Below, one piece after another: positions 1-9,041 of a stretch of DNA of 12,908 bases. The position numbers were made by a program, and so were the translations under genes. The notes below the pieces were generated by a model. That model worked only from the letters and a program-made list of their open reading frames with translations, made no database searches and was not told the DNA's origin. Each line of letters starts with the position of its first letter. The first letter of the stretch is position 1. The DNA comes from a bacterium (GTDB taxonomy: Bacteria; UBP14; UBA6098; B30-G16): assembly GCA_003645115.1 (NCBI GenBank), contig QNEG01000018.1:1-12908 (forward strand). The letters run 5' to 3'.

Positions 1-1977
1 GCCACTAACACCAGTTTTACCGCAGGATTGGTTACTTATGGACCATATTACATTCACCACCCGGTATTTACCAATCCCGATGATGGTGATTGCAATGACT
101 GGGATACATTGACTTTCGAAATTTGTGGTCTGGAAGAAGCACAATATTATTTCCGGGTTTATGCTATCGACCGCAATGGCAATGTGTCAGAATATTCCAA
201 TTTGGTGAACACCCGGTTCGATAATACTCCACCTGCACCAGTTTCAATAGATTCCATTAACTCTTATGCTACCTGCACCGAGGAAATGAAAATCGAGGTA
301 TGCTGGCGACAAACTACCGATGCCGGTATCGGTGTGGATGAATATAATATATATCGTTCGGATACGCCCGGTGTTCTTGGAACTGTAGTGGGCACTGTGG
401 ACCATAGTCCATTGATTTCTGCATATTGCTGGACAGATGTCACTCCAAATTCTACTAATAATTTCAGAGATAATTTCTATACTATTTCTGCGCTGGATAA
501 TTTCGGGCTGGAAAATATTAGTGGAATTCAGCGAGGTTTTGGCGAGGGAACTCCACCATATCCAGTTAGAATCGATACTGTATATCCACAATTTATCAGC
601 GGAGAAATGCACATAGTTATCGAGTGGAGCGATACCACACCACCCGATTATGGAACTGGTGGAATTGGCAATTCATATAGAGTCGAACACACCGGCGATG
701 TTTCCTGGTTGTGTATCGGCGACCCGGATATTATCGATATCGAGGAACCAACTTATGCTCATACAATGGTCCTGCCTCGTTCTATTATTATGGGTTCACC
801 GAACAGATTTTTCCATATCGCTACTATAGACCCATGGGGAAATGAAAGTGGATATTCCCAGCCTTATCAATATACCGACTCCAGCTGGGCTGCTGATTCT
901 ATTGTTATGCATTTATACCACGGCTGGAATATGGTCGGATTACCCCTATTGCCCGTAAGCCTTTATTATCGCGATATATTCCCATCGGTTATGGGTGATG
1001 CATTGACTTATTCAGCGGGCGCTGGATTTATCACTATGGAAGATTTGGAAATAGGTTATGGATATTGGGTATATAATCCCGGCGATATGGATATCGAAGT
1101 GTTAGGTTATCGAATACCCTATCTCAACCGAGAACTTCCCCAACCTGGATACTATATGGTCAGTGGAATTACCGATACCACAGGTTTCTCGATTACTCCA
1201 GAAAGTGCACTCAGCGTAAGTAATGTTATCTGGTATAATCCAGAAACGGGAACTTACGAATTTGCAGATGAACTAGAACCCGGCAAGGGATATTGGATTT
1301 TAGTGGAGGGCGATTGCCAATACGATGTCCCCGGTGGAACCAGAAAACAATTTAATTATCAGCCACAATGGAGTGCCGAGATATTGGTCAATGAACAACC
1401 ATTGATTTTCGGTATCGGTTCTAATAATTTGGATGTTAAGATGCCGCCATCGCCACCGGAAAAAGTGTTGCCATCACTATTGTCCGAAACTGGCGAAAAT
1501 ATGATTGTGGATTTCTCCGAACATCCAGAATGGACTATTCGGTTGCCCGAAAAAGCTCGATTGGTCTGGAATTCCTCCCAAAATGCAACAGCACACGGAT
1601 TATTCATTTATACCAGTTCTACTGTGGTGAATATGTCCGAGCAAAATGATATAATCCTCGATGCTGGAGAATACAAATTGGTTTGGGATAATGTCTATCC
1701 CGAAAAATTCGAGGTTTCTACTCATCCCAATCCATTCAATTCACGAATGCAGATTTCGTTGAGTGTGCCCGATGAAGATTATTGCGAAGTAAATATTATT
1801 TCTGTTGATGGTAAGAAAGTTAGGAATTTATGGAGTGGGAAATTATCTGCTGGTAAGCATACTTTCCACTGGAATGGTTCCAATGATAAGGGCGAACAAA
1901 TGCCCTGTGGAATTTATTTGGTTAGGACACAGTTGGGAAATTCTGTGATAAATAAACGAATACTGTTTTTGAAATGA
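1..1977 (+). CDS. Secreted FN3-like multidomain protein with FlgD/T9SS-type C-terminal domain (5' partial)
   Basis: The reading frame is open from base 1, so the gene begins upstream; the visible 658 codons are its 3' part and the TTG at 28 is not a convincing start. Numbering from base 1, residues 1-300 hold about three fibronectin-III/Ig-like modules, each ending in a strand such as YYFRVYAIDRNGN or FFHIATIDPWGN followed by a proline linker (DNTPPAPV, GTPPYPV). Residues 308-434 are a module present twice (GWNMVG...GYWVY, then GYYMVSG...GYWILV). Residues 450-560 contain a beta-rich stretch with a PPSPPEK segment. Residues 571-658 match the FlgD-Ig/type IX sorting-type domain: HPNPFN at 575-580, then VNIISVDGKKVRNL, FHWNGSNDKG, GIYLVR and a basic end. 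In the family this C-terminal domain directs export across the outer membrane or surface attachment. The substrate or ligand is unknown; no catalytic motif is seen. It ends in TGA, 50 bases before the next large surface-protein gene. Confidence 0.88.
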   Translation, partial: ATNTSFTAGLVTYGPYYIHHPVFTNPDDGDCNDWDTLTFEICGLEEAQYYFRVYAIDRNGNVSEYSNLVNTRFDNTPPAPVSIDSINSYATCTEEMKIEVCWRQTTDAGIGVDEYNIYRSDTPGVLGTVVGTVDHSPLISAYCWTDVTPNSTNNFRDNFYTISALDNFGLENISGIQRGFGEGTPPYPVRIDTVYPQFISGEMHIVIEWSDTTPPDYGTGGIGNSYRVEHTGDVSWLCIGDPDIIDIEEPTYAHTMVLPRSIIMGSPNRFFHIATIDPWGNESGYSQPYQYTDSSWAADSIVMHLYHGWNMVGLPLLPVSLYYRDIFPSVMGDALTYSAGAGFITMEDLEIGYGYWVYNPGDMDIEVLGYRIPYLNRELPQPGYYMVSGITDTTGFSITPESALSVSNVIWYNPETGTYEFADELEPGKGYWILVEGDCQYDVPGGTRKQFNYQPQWSAEILVNEQPLIFGIGSNNLDVKMPPSPPEKVLPSLLSETGENMIVDFSEHPEWTIRLPEKARLVWNSSQNATAHGLFIYTSSTVVNMSEQNDIILDAGEYKLVWDNVYPEKFEVSTHPNPFNSRMQISLSVPDEDYCEVNIISVDGKKVRNLWSGKLSAGKHTFHWNGSNDKGEQMPCGIYLVRTQLGNSVINKRILFLK

Positions 1978-1980
1978 TAT

Positions 1981-2020
1981 AGGAAGTTATGAAATTTATA
2001 CTTATAAAAAATCAAAGGAG
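1981..2020 (+). promoter_or_regulatory. AT-rich gap with possible -10 and Shine-Dalgarno site
   Basis: The short gap between the two surface-protein genes contains TATACT at 1997-2002, which would fit a -10 box, and a strong AAAGGAG at 2014-2020 seven bases before the ATG at 2028. No -35 box at normal spacing is visible: TTGAAA at 1969-1974 lies 22 bases upstream, which is too far. The ribosome site is solid; the promoter is only a possibility, and readthrough from the upstream gene is equally compatible. Confidence 0.3.
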
Positions 2021-2027
2021 TTAAGAT

Positions 2028-5000
2028 ATGAGGCGGATTGGAATTTTGATAATACTGAGTGTCGGATTTATATCGGTCTGGGCACAGGGAGCACCCACAC
2101 TTAATCCACTGTCAGAATACACCGGTGGATATACCTGCCAGATTAGCTGGACTATTCCCGATACCGCAGAACCTTATGTATATCATATTCAGGTATTGCG
2201 AGTAGATAGCGGAGAGACTACTTTTCCCGATTCTCTGGATAATATGTATTCCGACAGTATATTCTCTATATTCCCTATTCCAATTTCATCTGTTCCGGGG
2301 AATTCATTTACGGTGGGACTCGATTCTACCAGCACCTTAGCGGATGACCCGCTGGTAGATGGCGCCAGATATTGCTATCGAGTGCGATATAAATATTCAC
2401 CCAGCGAGGGCGAATACTTATTCTCCGAATGGTCTAATGTAGAGTGTTCCTGGCAGGATAATTCCCCGCCGGTAGTGGGTGTTGAACCGCTGAATATTTG
2501 GACTAACACTACCAGCGCTACCGTTAATTGCTCACTTTACGATGATATCTCCGATAGAATTGCCAGCGCAAAATTATACTATCGCACCGATTCCACTTCC
2601 GAGTGGGAATTTTATTCCGAGAGAACAGAATCCGGAACTGGAGTAGTGCATATCGATTTCGTGTTCGATTCGGAGGAAGATGGATATTATGAATTCTATG
2701 TGGTTGGCGTGGATGAATTGGGCAACCAGACATCGTTGTTTGCAGGAATAGATCCGGCTCCAAAACATACCTGGACCAGATTCGACACCGAGGAACCAGT
2801 CGCCTCACTGGAACCCGATGATTTCGAGGAATATTATACAGTCCGCTCGATAGACCTTCCATTTTCTGCATCGGATACATATAGCGGAGTTAAAAGGGTG
2901 GAAATTTATTATCGAAGAGATGGTGGTGCACCCGCTCTTTTCGATGAACATATTTACACCGGACTACTCGATTTGACCGCACTGGATACTTTCACTACAT
3001 CTCACGATGGAATATTCGAATTGTATCTTACCGCCACCGATTCTGCGGATAATGTGGAATCATCCACCGATGCCGAAGTTTCATTCAATGTGGATACACG
3101 AGCTCCGCAATTCGATGCTACAAATGCGGTGGATACCACTACAGTGTCGCATCGATACGATGTCCCTGCAGAAGCCAATTATAGCAACGATGTGTCCATT
3201 TTTGTCGAACCCGAAACTGCTGTGGATAATCCACCAGCGGGAGATACTTATTCATCACAAATCGAGAGTGTATATATCGCGCAAAGTGCAGCTTTTGGTG
3301 TGAATTTACAAGTTTTCCCATATTCGGCGGGAGAAAATTATCTTTACGAAATGACCACCGGCGATGAGACCAAAGAAATATTTGTCAAACTCAAGGATTT
3401 CGCCGGGAATTTCTCCACCGTTAAATCACAGGATGTTATTCTGGATACCGATGCACCGACTATGCGAAGTATTACCATTTTCGATTTGACCGCATCGGTG
3501 CCTACCGATACTACAGATTCTGTTCAGGTTAAAGTCCATATCGATCCCCACCCTGACAGTTCGCCTTATTATAAAATTTTCCTGACACAGGATATTTCTG
3601 AATTGGATAATATCCCATCCGAGGGATGGCAGGATATCGATGATACATTATTGTTCACTTTCGAAGATGTGGTGGAAAGCGGATGGGTTTATGTATATGC
3701 GGTTCTGAAAGATTCTGCCGGCAATGTTTCCGAGGAAGTTAGCGATTCTATTTATTATAATGCAAATCAATTGAAGTATGTGAATTTATTATCTATATGC
3801 GATTTCGATGGTCCAGACACCACCGGAACTTATACTGATACCACCAAAATAATAGTCAGAGTATCCTATGGTAGAGATATAGATTCTATCGCTATCTGGG
3901 ATGATAGAGGTAGCCCGATATATTATTCTGTGCCTACTCCAGCGGCAGCAGAAACTACCGATACTATTATTCATACTTTCGAACCCGGCGATGGAACTCG
4001 ATGGATATATGCACGAGGAAAATGTATCCTCGACCCTATTCCCACAGCAACAGAATCACTCGGAATTATACTGGATACCAGAAATCCCATATTGCCATCG
4101 TTGGTAGTCCGTGATGCCTCCACTGGATACGACCCTACCGATACATCCGAGGTTTCCGATTCTGCATATACCAATAGCCCCACCGTAGAGGTGGAATTCA
4201 ATGGACCTTATGACCCGGTCGGTCCGGTTGGTTCGGGAATTTATCATTTTAAATTAACCTGCTCAGGAACAGAATTAGAAGTAGGATACTCCGATATCAC
4301 CACATTTAATTTACCCGATACCGATGCTGTCCGAAATGTTAATGGTTATGTTCAAGATTCTGCGGGCAACTGGTCGGCATCGTTTACTCACCAGATAACA
4401 CTGGACAGATACCGTCCCACTATCACATCGGTAGTGCTTCAGGATAGTGCCTCGGGTGATGAAAATTACACCAGTGATTTGACTGTTCGAGTGGTCACTG
4501 TTGCCGAGGATGGTTCGATGGGCAATCCCGCTTATATAGCTTTCTTCGAGGATGCCGACGATTGGCCTCAAAATCTCGATGAACACTGGCAGGATTATAA
4601 TTCGCAACTGTATTATACTTTCGTCGATACCGAAACCGGATATAAAACTTTATATATAGCGGTAAAGGATAGGGCGGGAAATATTAGTCTTATCGCCAGC
4701 GACCAAATCCAATATGGAACATCCATTATTTGTAATTTCTCCTTATATGATACGGATAGAGGAACAGATTATACTGTTTATACTAACTCACGAACAGTTG
4801 GTGTCGAATTCAATCCGGTTGGAACGCCACCAGCAGATTATTTTCTTTCGGAGGATTCTTCTGCAACATATGACTGGAGACCATATCCATCCACAGGGAT
4901 GACTACTTTTACTGTATCTACTGGCGAGGGAGAAAAGGTAGTCTATGGCTGGCTTCGCTCTGTCTCGCACATAATCTCTCCGCAAGCATCGGCGACTATT

Positions 5001-6611
5001 ATATTGGATAGAACTCAACCCGATTTGCCACAAAGTTTCAATCTTTGGGACACTACCAGTCAGGAAATATGGCCCACTACTTTTTATGCACATATGGGTT
5101 GGTCGAATGATATTTATGTATATTCTTCCATTCCCCAAGCTTATGATACTCTCTCCGGTGTGGAATCATTGCATTTTCTGGGTCCATTTATACACGACCT
5201 GTGGGCAGATAGACCGTATGTCCCTATTGAGGGCGGAATTATGGTCACATACCCTAATGACAGCGTGGAACTCATCCTCGATGGCACCGAGGGAAGTTTC
5301 GATATAATCGGCGGAGCTATGGATGTAGCAGGAAATTGGAACGATATAATTGTGCACGGTGGATACGATACTATCGCTCCTACTCTGGAGATTCGTCCAT
5401 TCACTCACGATGACCCCACTACATTGCCAGCTACTATTCCGATGTCCATTACCGATGACCCCGATGGTGGACATCTGTGGAAAGTGTGTTTTAAAATCAG
5501 TGCGCCAGAAACTATAGTTTGCGCAGAATATTCTGAGGAATGGGGCGATTATCCCGATTTCGATGTAGATTTTCCCGGCGCCGAATTCCTGTCCCCAGAT
5601 ACTCTTTACTTTATCGAAATCGTGGCGGTAGATTCCGCTGGTAATCCCAGTAATCTCGTCACCTGGATTCCCGGAAAGATGGAATATTTCGTTGTAGATC
5701 CACACGATACTTTGGATAGCGAATTCACCGGGACAGATACTGTGCTCACTGTGGTAAATGCAGATGTAGAACCAGATTTTATGAGATTCGCCAGCGACTC
5801 CTCGAACCTTATGGATCAGGAATGGAAAGAATTCTCGCCTATCGATACTTTCCTGTTTGGTAATGCCAGAAATGAAATGAAATATGTATATGCACAATTC
5901 AAGTTCGGTGAATATGAGACACCGGTTATTTTGGATACTATATTCCTGGATACTATTCCCCCCAGCGTGGATAGAGTAGATGCATTCGACCAGGAAACCG
6001 ACGACCCTAATTGGTCGAGTTCACAAACTGTGAAAATAGTGGCAACTAATCCGCAGGATACTCCACCCGGCGAGGTTTATGCGTTCAAAGTATCCGAATC
6101 GCCAAATTTCGATTACAATGTGCGAATGGTGCTGATGGATGAAAACAATAGTGGATTGTATCAGGTGGCGGATATCCCATATCAGCCAACCAGTGATGAC
6201 CCACAGGAACTGTGGGATGTCCTTCACTCCGGAGCCAGAATGTTATATGTCCAGGTGCTGGACCGCGCCGAAAATCCTGCTCCTACTAAAAATACTTCCA
6301 TAGTGGTAGATTGGGACCCGGCGAAAGTTATCAATTTCCCCAATCCATTCAATCCCCAGCAGAGAGAGACCTTTATTCGAGTTAAAGCGAAAAGTCCGGG
6401 TGCCACTGTGGAAATAAATATATACGATATGTTCGGAAATCCAGTATGGAATACCACATATACGCTAAAATCAGATTCTCGCGAGGCAGATATCCCCTGG
6501 GATGGCAAAAATTCCAATGGAGATATAGTAGGTAATGGCGGATATATTTGTGTGGTAGATTTTGGCGATGAAGTGGTGAAAAGAAAGATTGCTGTATGGA
6601 AAGGTGAATAA
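2028..6611 (+). CDS. Giant secreted Ig-like repeat surface protein with FlgD/T9SS-type C-terminal domain
   Basis: The 1527-aa protein starts at an ATG with AAAGGAG seven bases upstream and has a clear signal peptide (MRRIGILIILSVGFISVWAQ). Residues 21-145 form a fibronectin-III-like domain (ARYCYRVRYKYS...SEWSN). The rest is a chain of roughly 100-120 aa Ig-like modules whose linkers share the LDTxxP motif: VDTRAP 355, ILDTDAP 471, ILDTRNP 681, LDRYRP 792, ILDRTQP 992, DTIAP 1114, LDTIPP 1307. Modules typically end in a strand with D.AGN (KDSAGNVS, KDRAGNIS), a common pattern in bacterial Ig-like surface proteins. Residues 1434-1527 are a FlgD-Ig/type IX sorting-type domain: NFPNPFNP at 1436, INIYDMFGNPVW, IPWDGKNSNGD, GGYICVV and a basic end. 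No enzymatic motif is visible. Likely role: an extended stalk, adhesin or envelope structural protein exported by a type IX-like route. It ends in TAA immediately next to ATG 6612. Confidence 0.92.
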   Translation: MRRIGILIILSVGFISVWAQGAPTLNPLSEYTGGYTCQISWTIPDTAEPYVYHIQVLRVDSGETTFPDSLDNMYSDSIFSIFPIPISSVPGNSFTVGLDSTSTLADDPLVDGARYCYRVRYKYSPSEGEYLFSEWSNVECSWQDNSPPVVGVEPLNIWTNTTSATVNCSLYDDISDRIASAKLYYRTDSTSEWEFYSERTESGTGVVHIDFVFDSEEDGYYEFYVVGVDELGNQTSLFAGIDPAPKHTWTRFDTEEPVASLEPDDFEEYYTVRSIDLPFSASDTYSGVKRVEIYYRRDGGAPALFDEHIYTGLLDLTALDTFTTSHDGIFELYLTATDSADNVESSTDAEVSFNVDTRAPQFDATNAVDTTTVSHRYDVPAEANYSNDVSIFVEPETAVDNPPAGDTYSSQIESVYIAQSAAFGVNLQVFPYSAGENYLYEMTTGDETKEIFVKLKDFAGNFSTVKSQDVILDTDAPTMRSITIFDLTASVPTDTTDSVQVKVHIDPHPDSSPYYKIFLTQDISELDNIPSEGWQDIDDTLLFTFEDVVESGWVYVYAVLKDSAGNVSEEVSDSIYYNANQLKYVNLLSICDFDGPDTTGTYTDTTKIIVRVSYGRDIDSIAIWDDRGSPIYYSVPTPAAAETTDTIIHTFEPGDGTRWIYARGKCILDPIPTATESLGIILDTRNPILPSLVVRDASTGYDPTDTSEVSDSAYTNSPTVEVEFNGPYDPVGPVGSGIYHFKLTCSGTELEVGYSDITTFNLPDTDAVRNVNGYVQDSAGNWSASFTHQITLDRYRPTITSVVLQDSASGDENYTSDLTVRVVTVAEDGSMGNPAYIAFFEDADDWPQNLDEHWQDYNSQLYYTFVDTETGYKTLYIAVKDRAGNISLIASDQIQYGTSIICNFSLYDTDRGTDYTVYTNSRTVGVEFNPVGTPPADYFLSEDSSATYDWRPYPSTGMTTFTVSTGEGEKVVYGWLRSVSHIISPQASATIILDRTQPDLPQSFNLWDTTSQEIWPTTFYAHMGWSNDIYVYSSIPQAYDTLSGVESLHFLGPFIHDLWADRPYVPIEGGIMVTYPNDSVELILDGTEGSFDIIGGAMDVAGNWNDIIVHGGYDTIAPTLEIRPFTHDDPTTLPATIPMSITDDPDGGHLWKVCFKISAPETIVCAEYSEEWGDYPDFDVDFPGAEFLSPDTLYFIEIVAVDSAGNPSNLVTWIPGKMEYFVVDPHDTLDSEFTGTDTVLTVVNADVEPDFMRFASDSSNLMDQEWKEFSPIDTFLFGNARNEMKYVYAQFKFGEYETPVILDTIFLDTIPPSVDRVDAFDQETDDPNWSSSQTVKIVATNPQDTPPGEVYAFKVSESPNFDYNVRMVLMDENNSGLYQVADIPYQPTSDDPQELWDVLHSGARMLYVQVLDRAENPAPTKNTSIVVDWDPAKVINFPNPFNPQQRETFIRVKAKSPGATVEINIYDMFGNPVWNTTYTLKSDSREADIPWDGKNSNGDIVGNGGYICVVDFGDEVVKRKIAVWKGE

Positions 6612-6650
6612 ATGCAACAATTTGGAAATAAAATAAAATTTATTTATAGA

Positions 6651-6658
6651 AAAGGGGG
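6651..6658 (+). promoter_or_regulatory. Shine-Dalgarno site deciding the PorV-like start
   Basis: AAAGGGGG lies seven bases before ATG 6666. The in-frame ATG at 6612 abuts the preceding stop codon, has no comparable site in front of it, and would place 18 polar residues before the signal peptide. This site therefore supports 6666 as the true start. Confidence 0.75.
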
Positions 6659-6665
6659 CTCACCT

Positions 6666-8462
6666 ATGAGGTGGATTCGATTTCTAACAGCAATAATAAT
6701 TTTAATAACCGTGTCCGTATTATCAGCTCAATACGGGCAAGCAGGAGATTTCCTGCGATTCGGCGCTAATGCTCGCTCATTGGCTATGGGCGGAAGTTAT
6801 ACCGTTTTGGCTAAAAATGCCGATGCATTACTGTATAACCCCGCAGGACTCGCAAATACTGAACGATGGGAACTTTCACTCACCCACGCACAATTATTTC
6901 TCGATTCAAGATACGATTTCCTGTCTTTTGCTTATCCGCTGGGTTTGCGCAGTGGAATCGGATTAGCTATTGCCGATATTGGCGTTTCAAAATTCGATGG
7001 CAGAGATGAATTCGGAACCGCTACCGGCGAATTCGATATGCACAATATGGGTATTATGGCTGGATATGGACGATGGTTGATGGGTAGGAAATTTAGAGTG
7101 GGCGTATCTGCTAAATTTTTAATGACATCGATGGGAGAAAATTCCGCTTCCGGATTCGGAGGTGTAGATGTCGGCATTATAACCAAGGAAGTCCTGCGCA
7201 ATTTTAGATTTGGATTGGCTGTCCAGAATATCGGCGCACTGGATGTCGCCGGTGAAAAATTACCGATGACTATTCGTGGCAGTGTCGGATTTCGTGCATT
7301 GCGAAGTCTATATTTGCTCGCCGATGTGGATATAGTCGGTAGCACATTCAAACCGAAAATCGGCGCCGAATTCGAACTGAATAGATACATTACACTGCGC
7401 GCAGGATATAATATGACAGAAATCACCGCAGGAGTCGGTTTTGCAGTGGAACGAATGATTCGTTCGTTGGAGAAAATGGGACACCCATTGCTCGACTATA
7501 GCGCAGGATTGATGAATCCACTGGGAAATGACTTCGGCAGAGTTTCACTGACCTTGCGAGGAAAAGACAGAACTCCTCCACCACCGCCTCCCAAAGTCTC
7601 TATTTGCGACCATTTGAGTGAATACGAGGGCGCACTTCATAAGGATGGATTACTCGGAGCTAAAGCCAATGTCCTGTTTGGTTATTGTAATTTCATATAC
7701 GAAAGCGTGGAAGCTCCACTACTTGCTGACCCCTCGCTTAAATCCAGTTATGAATATTTTCGTGAGGCTTATGAGGGCAAATTCGGCGGAAACTGGACAC
7801 AAGCTATTATGACATTAGAAGGCGCTGGAGAAGTCTTTCATCAGAAAATTCATTATATGTATGCAGAATCGAAGATGAATCGAGAAGCAATTACCGAGGA
7901 AACCAAGCAACTAATTCAAGATTTAATTTTCGTGGGCGGCGATAGCACTCAATATGACCCCAGACTGCAATATGATTTGGGATATACTTATGAAATGCTG
8001 GGCTATCTGGATAGCGCAAAGCAAATTTATGGCGATTTGGCTAATCGCGATGAATTGGAAGATAATCCCGTGTATTCGCTTTCTCTATATAGATTGGCAT
8101 ATTTGATTCGTGAATCCAATCAGGATAGCGCAATCGATTTACTGGACAAAGTAGTTAGAACATTGTCCTGGGGTTTTTATAATGAAAATGGAGAGAGAAT
8201 CTCATATCCTATGTTTCCCAAATATAAGGATAATATGCTGGCAGACGATGCATTGCTTTTGATGGGCGATATCTATGCTGCCAAAGGCGGACCAGAAAAT
8301 ACTCAAAAGGCATTGATTTCGTATCTGGATATACTATTATTCTACCCCAATGCTGTGAATTCTGTATTGCGTTCTGCGATGGAAAGGTCTGCTAATGCTT
8401 ATGAAGTCCTTGGTATGACCGAGGAGGCATCCCTGATGAGAGAACGAGCCGGTAGTCTATAA
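6666..8462 (+). CDS. PorV/PorQ-family outer-membrane beta-barrel fused to a TPR-like domain
   Basis: From ATG 6666 the product is 598 aa. A signal peptide (MRWIRFLTAIIILITVSVLSA) precedes the hallmark N-terminus of the PorV/PorQ/UPF0164 family: QAGDFLRFGANARSLAMGG, then NADALLYNPAGLA. The region to about residue 302 alternates amphipathic strands and glycine turns and ends in a terminal strand (GRVSLTLRGK), the usual size of the family barrel. A six-proline run at 304-309 leads into a helical region to residue 598 with TPR-like pairs (LQYDLGYTYEMLGYLDSAKQIYGDL; ADDALLLMGDIYAAKG; ANAYEVLGMTEEASLMRE). In Bacteroidetes, PorV binds the C-terminal signal of type IX cargo and shuttles it to the attachment complex; the two upstream proteins carry such a domain, so this is a candidate partner. 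The TPR half, presumably periplasmic, is an unusual addition and may contact the motor encoded downstream. TAA is followed by a 15-base gap. Confidence 0.87.
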   Translation: MRWIRFLTAIIILITVSVLSAQYGQAGDFLRFGANARSLAMGGSYTVLAKNADALLYNPAGLANTERWELSLTHAQLFLDSRYDFLSFAYPLGLRSGIGLAIADIGVSKFDGRDEFGTATGEFDMHNMGIMAGYGRWLMGRKFRVGVSAKFLMTSMGENSASGFGGVDVGIITKEVLRNFRFGLAVQNIGALDVAGEKLPMTIRGSVGFRALRSLYLLADVDIVGSTFKPKIGAEFELNRYITLRAGYNMTEITAGVGFAVERMIRSLEKMGHPLLDYSAGLMNPLGNDFGRVSLTLRGKDRTPPPPPPKVSICDHLSEYEGALHKDGLLGAKANVLFGYCNFIYESVEAPLLADPSLKSSYEYFREAYEGKFGGNWTQAIMTLEGAGEVFHQKIHYMYAESKMNREAITEETKQLIQDLIFVGGDSTQYDPRLQYDLGYTYEMLGYLDSAKQIYGDLANRDELEDNPVYSLSLYRLAYLIRESNQDSAIDLLDKVVRTLSWGFYNENGERISYPMFPKYKDNMLADDALLLMGDIYAAKGGPENTQKALISYLDILLFYPNAVNSVLRSAMERSANAYEVLGMTEEASLMRERAGSL

Positions 8463-8465
8463 AAT

Positions 8466-8469
8466 GGAG
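8466..8469 (+). promoter_or_regulatory. Shine-Dalgarno site supporting a GTG start
   Basis: GGAG sits eight bases before GTG 8478. The ATG codons at 8464 and 8473 are out of frame and stop at once, so the GTG start is preferred; it also gives a normal signal peptide. Confidence 0.6.
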
Positions 8470-8477
8470 AATATGGT

Positions 8478-9020
8478 GTGAAGTTCATTGGAAAATTTAT
8501 ATTATTGTTAAGTTTGCTGTTATGGGCAGAGGGAATAAAAGATGAAGATTCTCTCTGGGCGCATATCGAAAATGTGGAGCCTAAAGTAGATGATGCTGGT
8601 AAAGTGCAGTTTCTGGTTCAGTGGTCTGTTTATGCCAGCCCCCAAAATGATACCTCATTCGGTGATTGGTATTTGCTGGAAGATGAAAAATTCACTTTCG
8701 TAGCTCAATGTGCTCGAGATAGCGAATTTACGGATATTGTTTATTCCGATACTGTCCAGGTGAACAATGTGCTATTCGATGGACTTCACATTGACAAACA
8801 GTATTATTTAAGGACATTAGTTCTAAATATGCAGAATCCGGTAAAATCCGATGTAGCTTATGGCGGTTATTTTACCAGATATGCACGAGCGAGAGAAAAT
8901 AACCGAATGGAAAAAGAAAAAGAAAAATATATTACTTTGGGAATCGGAGGTATTTTAATTATTTTAGGAATTGGAACATTATTGTTAGCTATTATGAAAC
9001 ATAAGAAATTAACAACCTAA
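8478..9020 (+). CDS. Small FN3-like protein with C-terminal membrane anchor
   Basis: The 180-aa product starts with GTG and has an N-terminal signal peptide (MKFIGKFILLLSLLLWAEG). Residues 24-132 form a beta-rich domain resembling fibronectin type III (FLVQWSVYA near the start, QYYLRTLVLNM near the end). A charged helix (RARENNRMEKEKEKY) precedes a single transmembrane segment at 151-172 and a basic cytoplasmic tail (MKHKKLTT). Topology is therefore periplasmic domain out, C-terminus in. The domain aligns over its whole length with residues 30-141 of the following ExbB-like protein: DSLW/DSIW at the start, D-S-F-x-x-IV in the middle, LHIDKQYYLR/LDYGTNYWWR and KSDVA/KSDFA at the end. I do not recognise a named family. 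Its tight operon position suggests an accessory inner-membrane subunit of the motor, possibly pairing with its paralogue there. Confidence 0.85.
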   Translation: MKFIGKFILLLSLLLWAEGIKDEDSLWAHIENVEPKVDDAGKVQFLVQWSVYASPQNDTSFGDWYLLEDEKFTFVAQCARDSEFTDIVYSDTVQVNNVLFDGLHIDKQYYLRTLVLNMQNPVKSDVAYGGYFTRYARARENNRMEKEKEKYITLGIGGILIILGIGTLLLAIMKHKKLTT

Positions 9021-9030
9021 AACAAAACAA

Positions 9031-9036
9031 AGGAGG
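9031..9036 (+). promoter_or_regulatory. Strong Shine-Dalgarno site
   Basis: AGGAGG, within AAAGGAGG, lies five bases before ATG 9042. It is the closest match to consensus in the window and suggests strong translation of the ExbB-like subunit. Confidence 0.7.
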
Positions 9037-9041
9037 ACGCA

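Noticed and set aside
1989..2024. Eleven-codon mini-ORF before the giant gene, a possible leader peptide
   Set aside because: The only purine-rich stretch before it (AGGAAG) is two bases from the ATG, too close, and the peptide has no regulatory signature such as a codon run.
5166..5897. Long open frame on the minus strand (243 codons) inside the giant surface-protein gene
   Set aside because: It lies wholly inside a well-supported gene, has no plausible domain or ribosome site, and several similar antisense frames occur along the same gene; they follow from its codon usage.
6622..6650. TTGGAA with 17-base spacing to TATAGA as a promoter for the barrel gene
   Set aside because: Transcription would start at about 6657, inside the Shine-Dalgarno site, leaving no usable leader; AT-rich sequence makes this match likely by chance.
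6612..6665. ATG at 6612 as the start of the PorV-like protein
   Set aside because: It would add 18 polar residues before a typical signal peptide and lacks a ribosome site; ATG 6666 has AAAGGGGG at ideal distance.
8464..8481. Five-codon mini-ORF overlapping the GTG start of the small FN3 protein
   Set aside because: Very short, and its ATG overlaps the GGAG site itself; probably chance in a 15-base gap.
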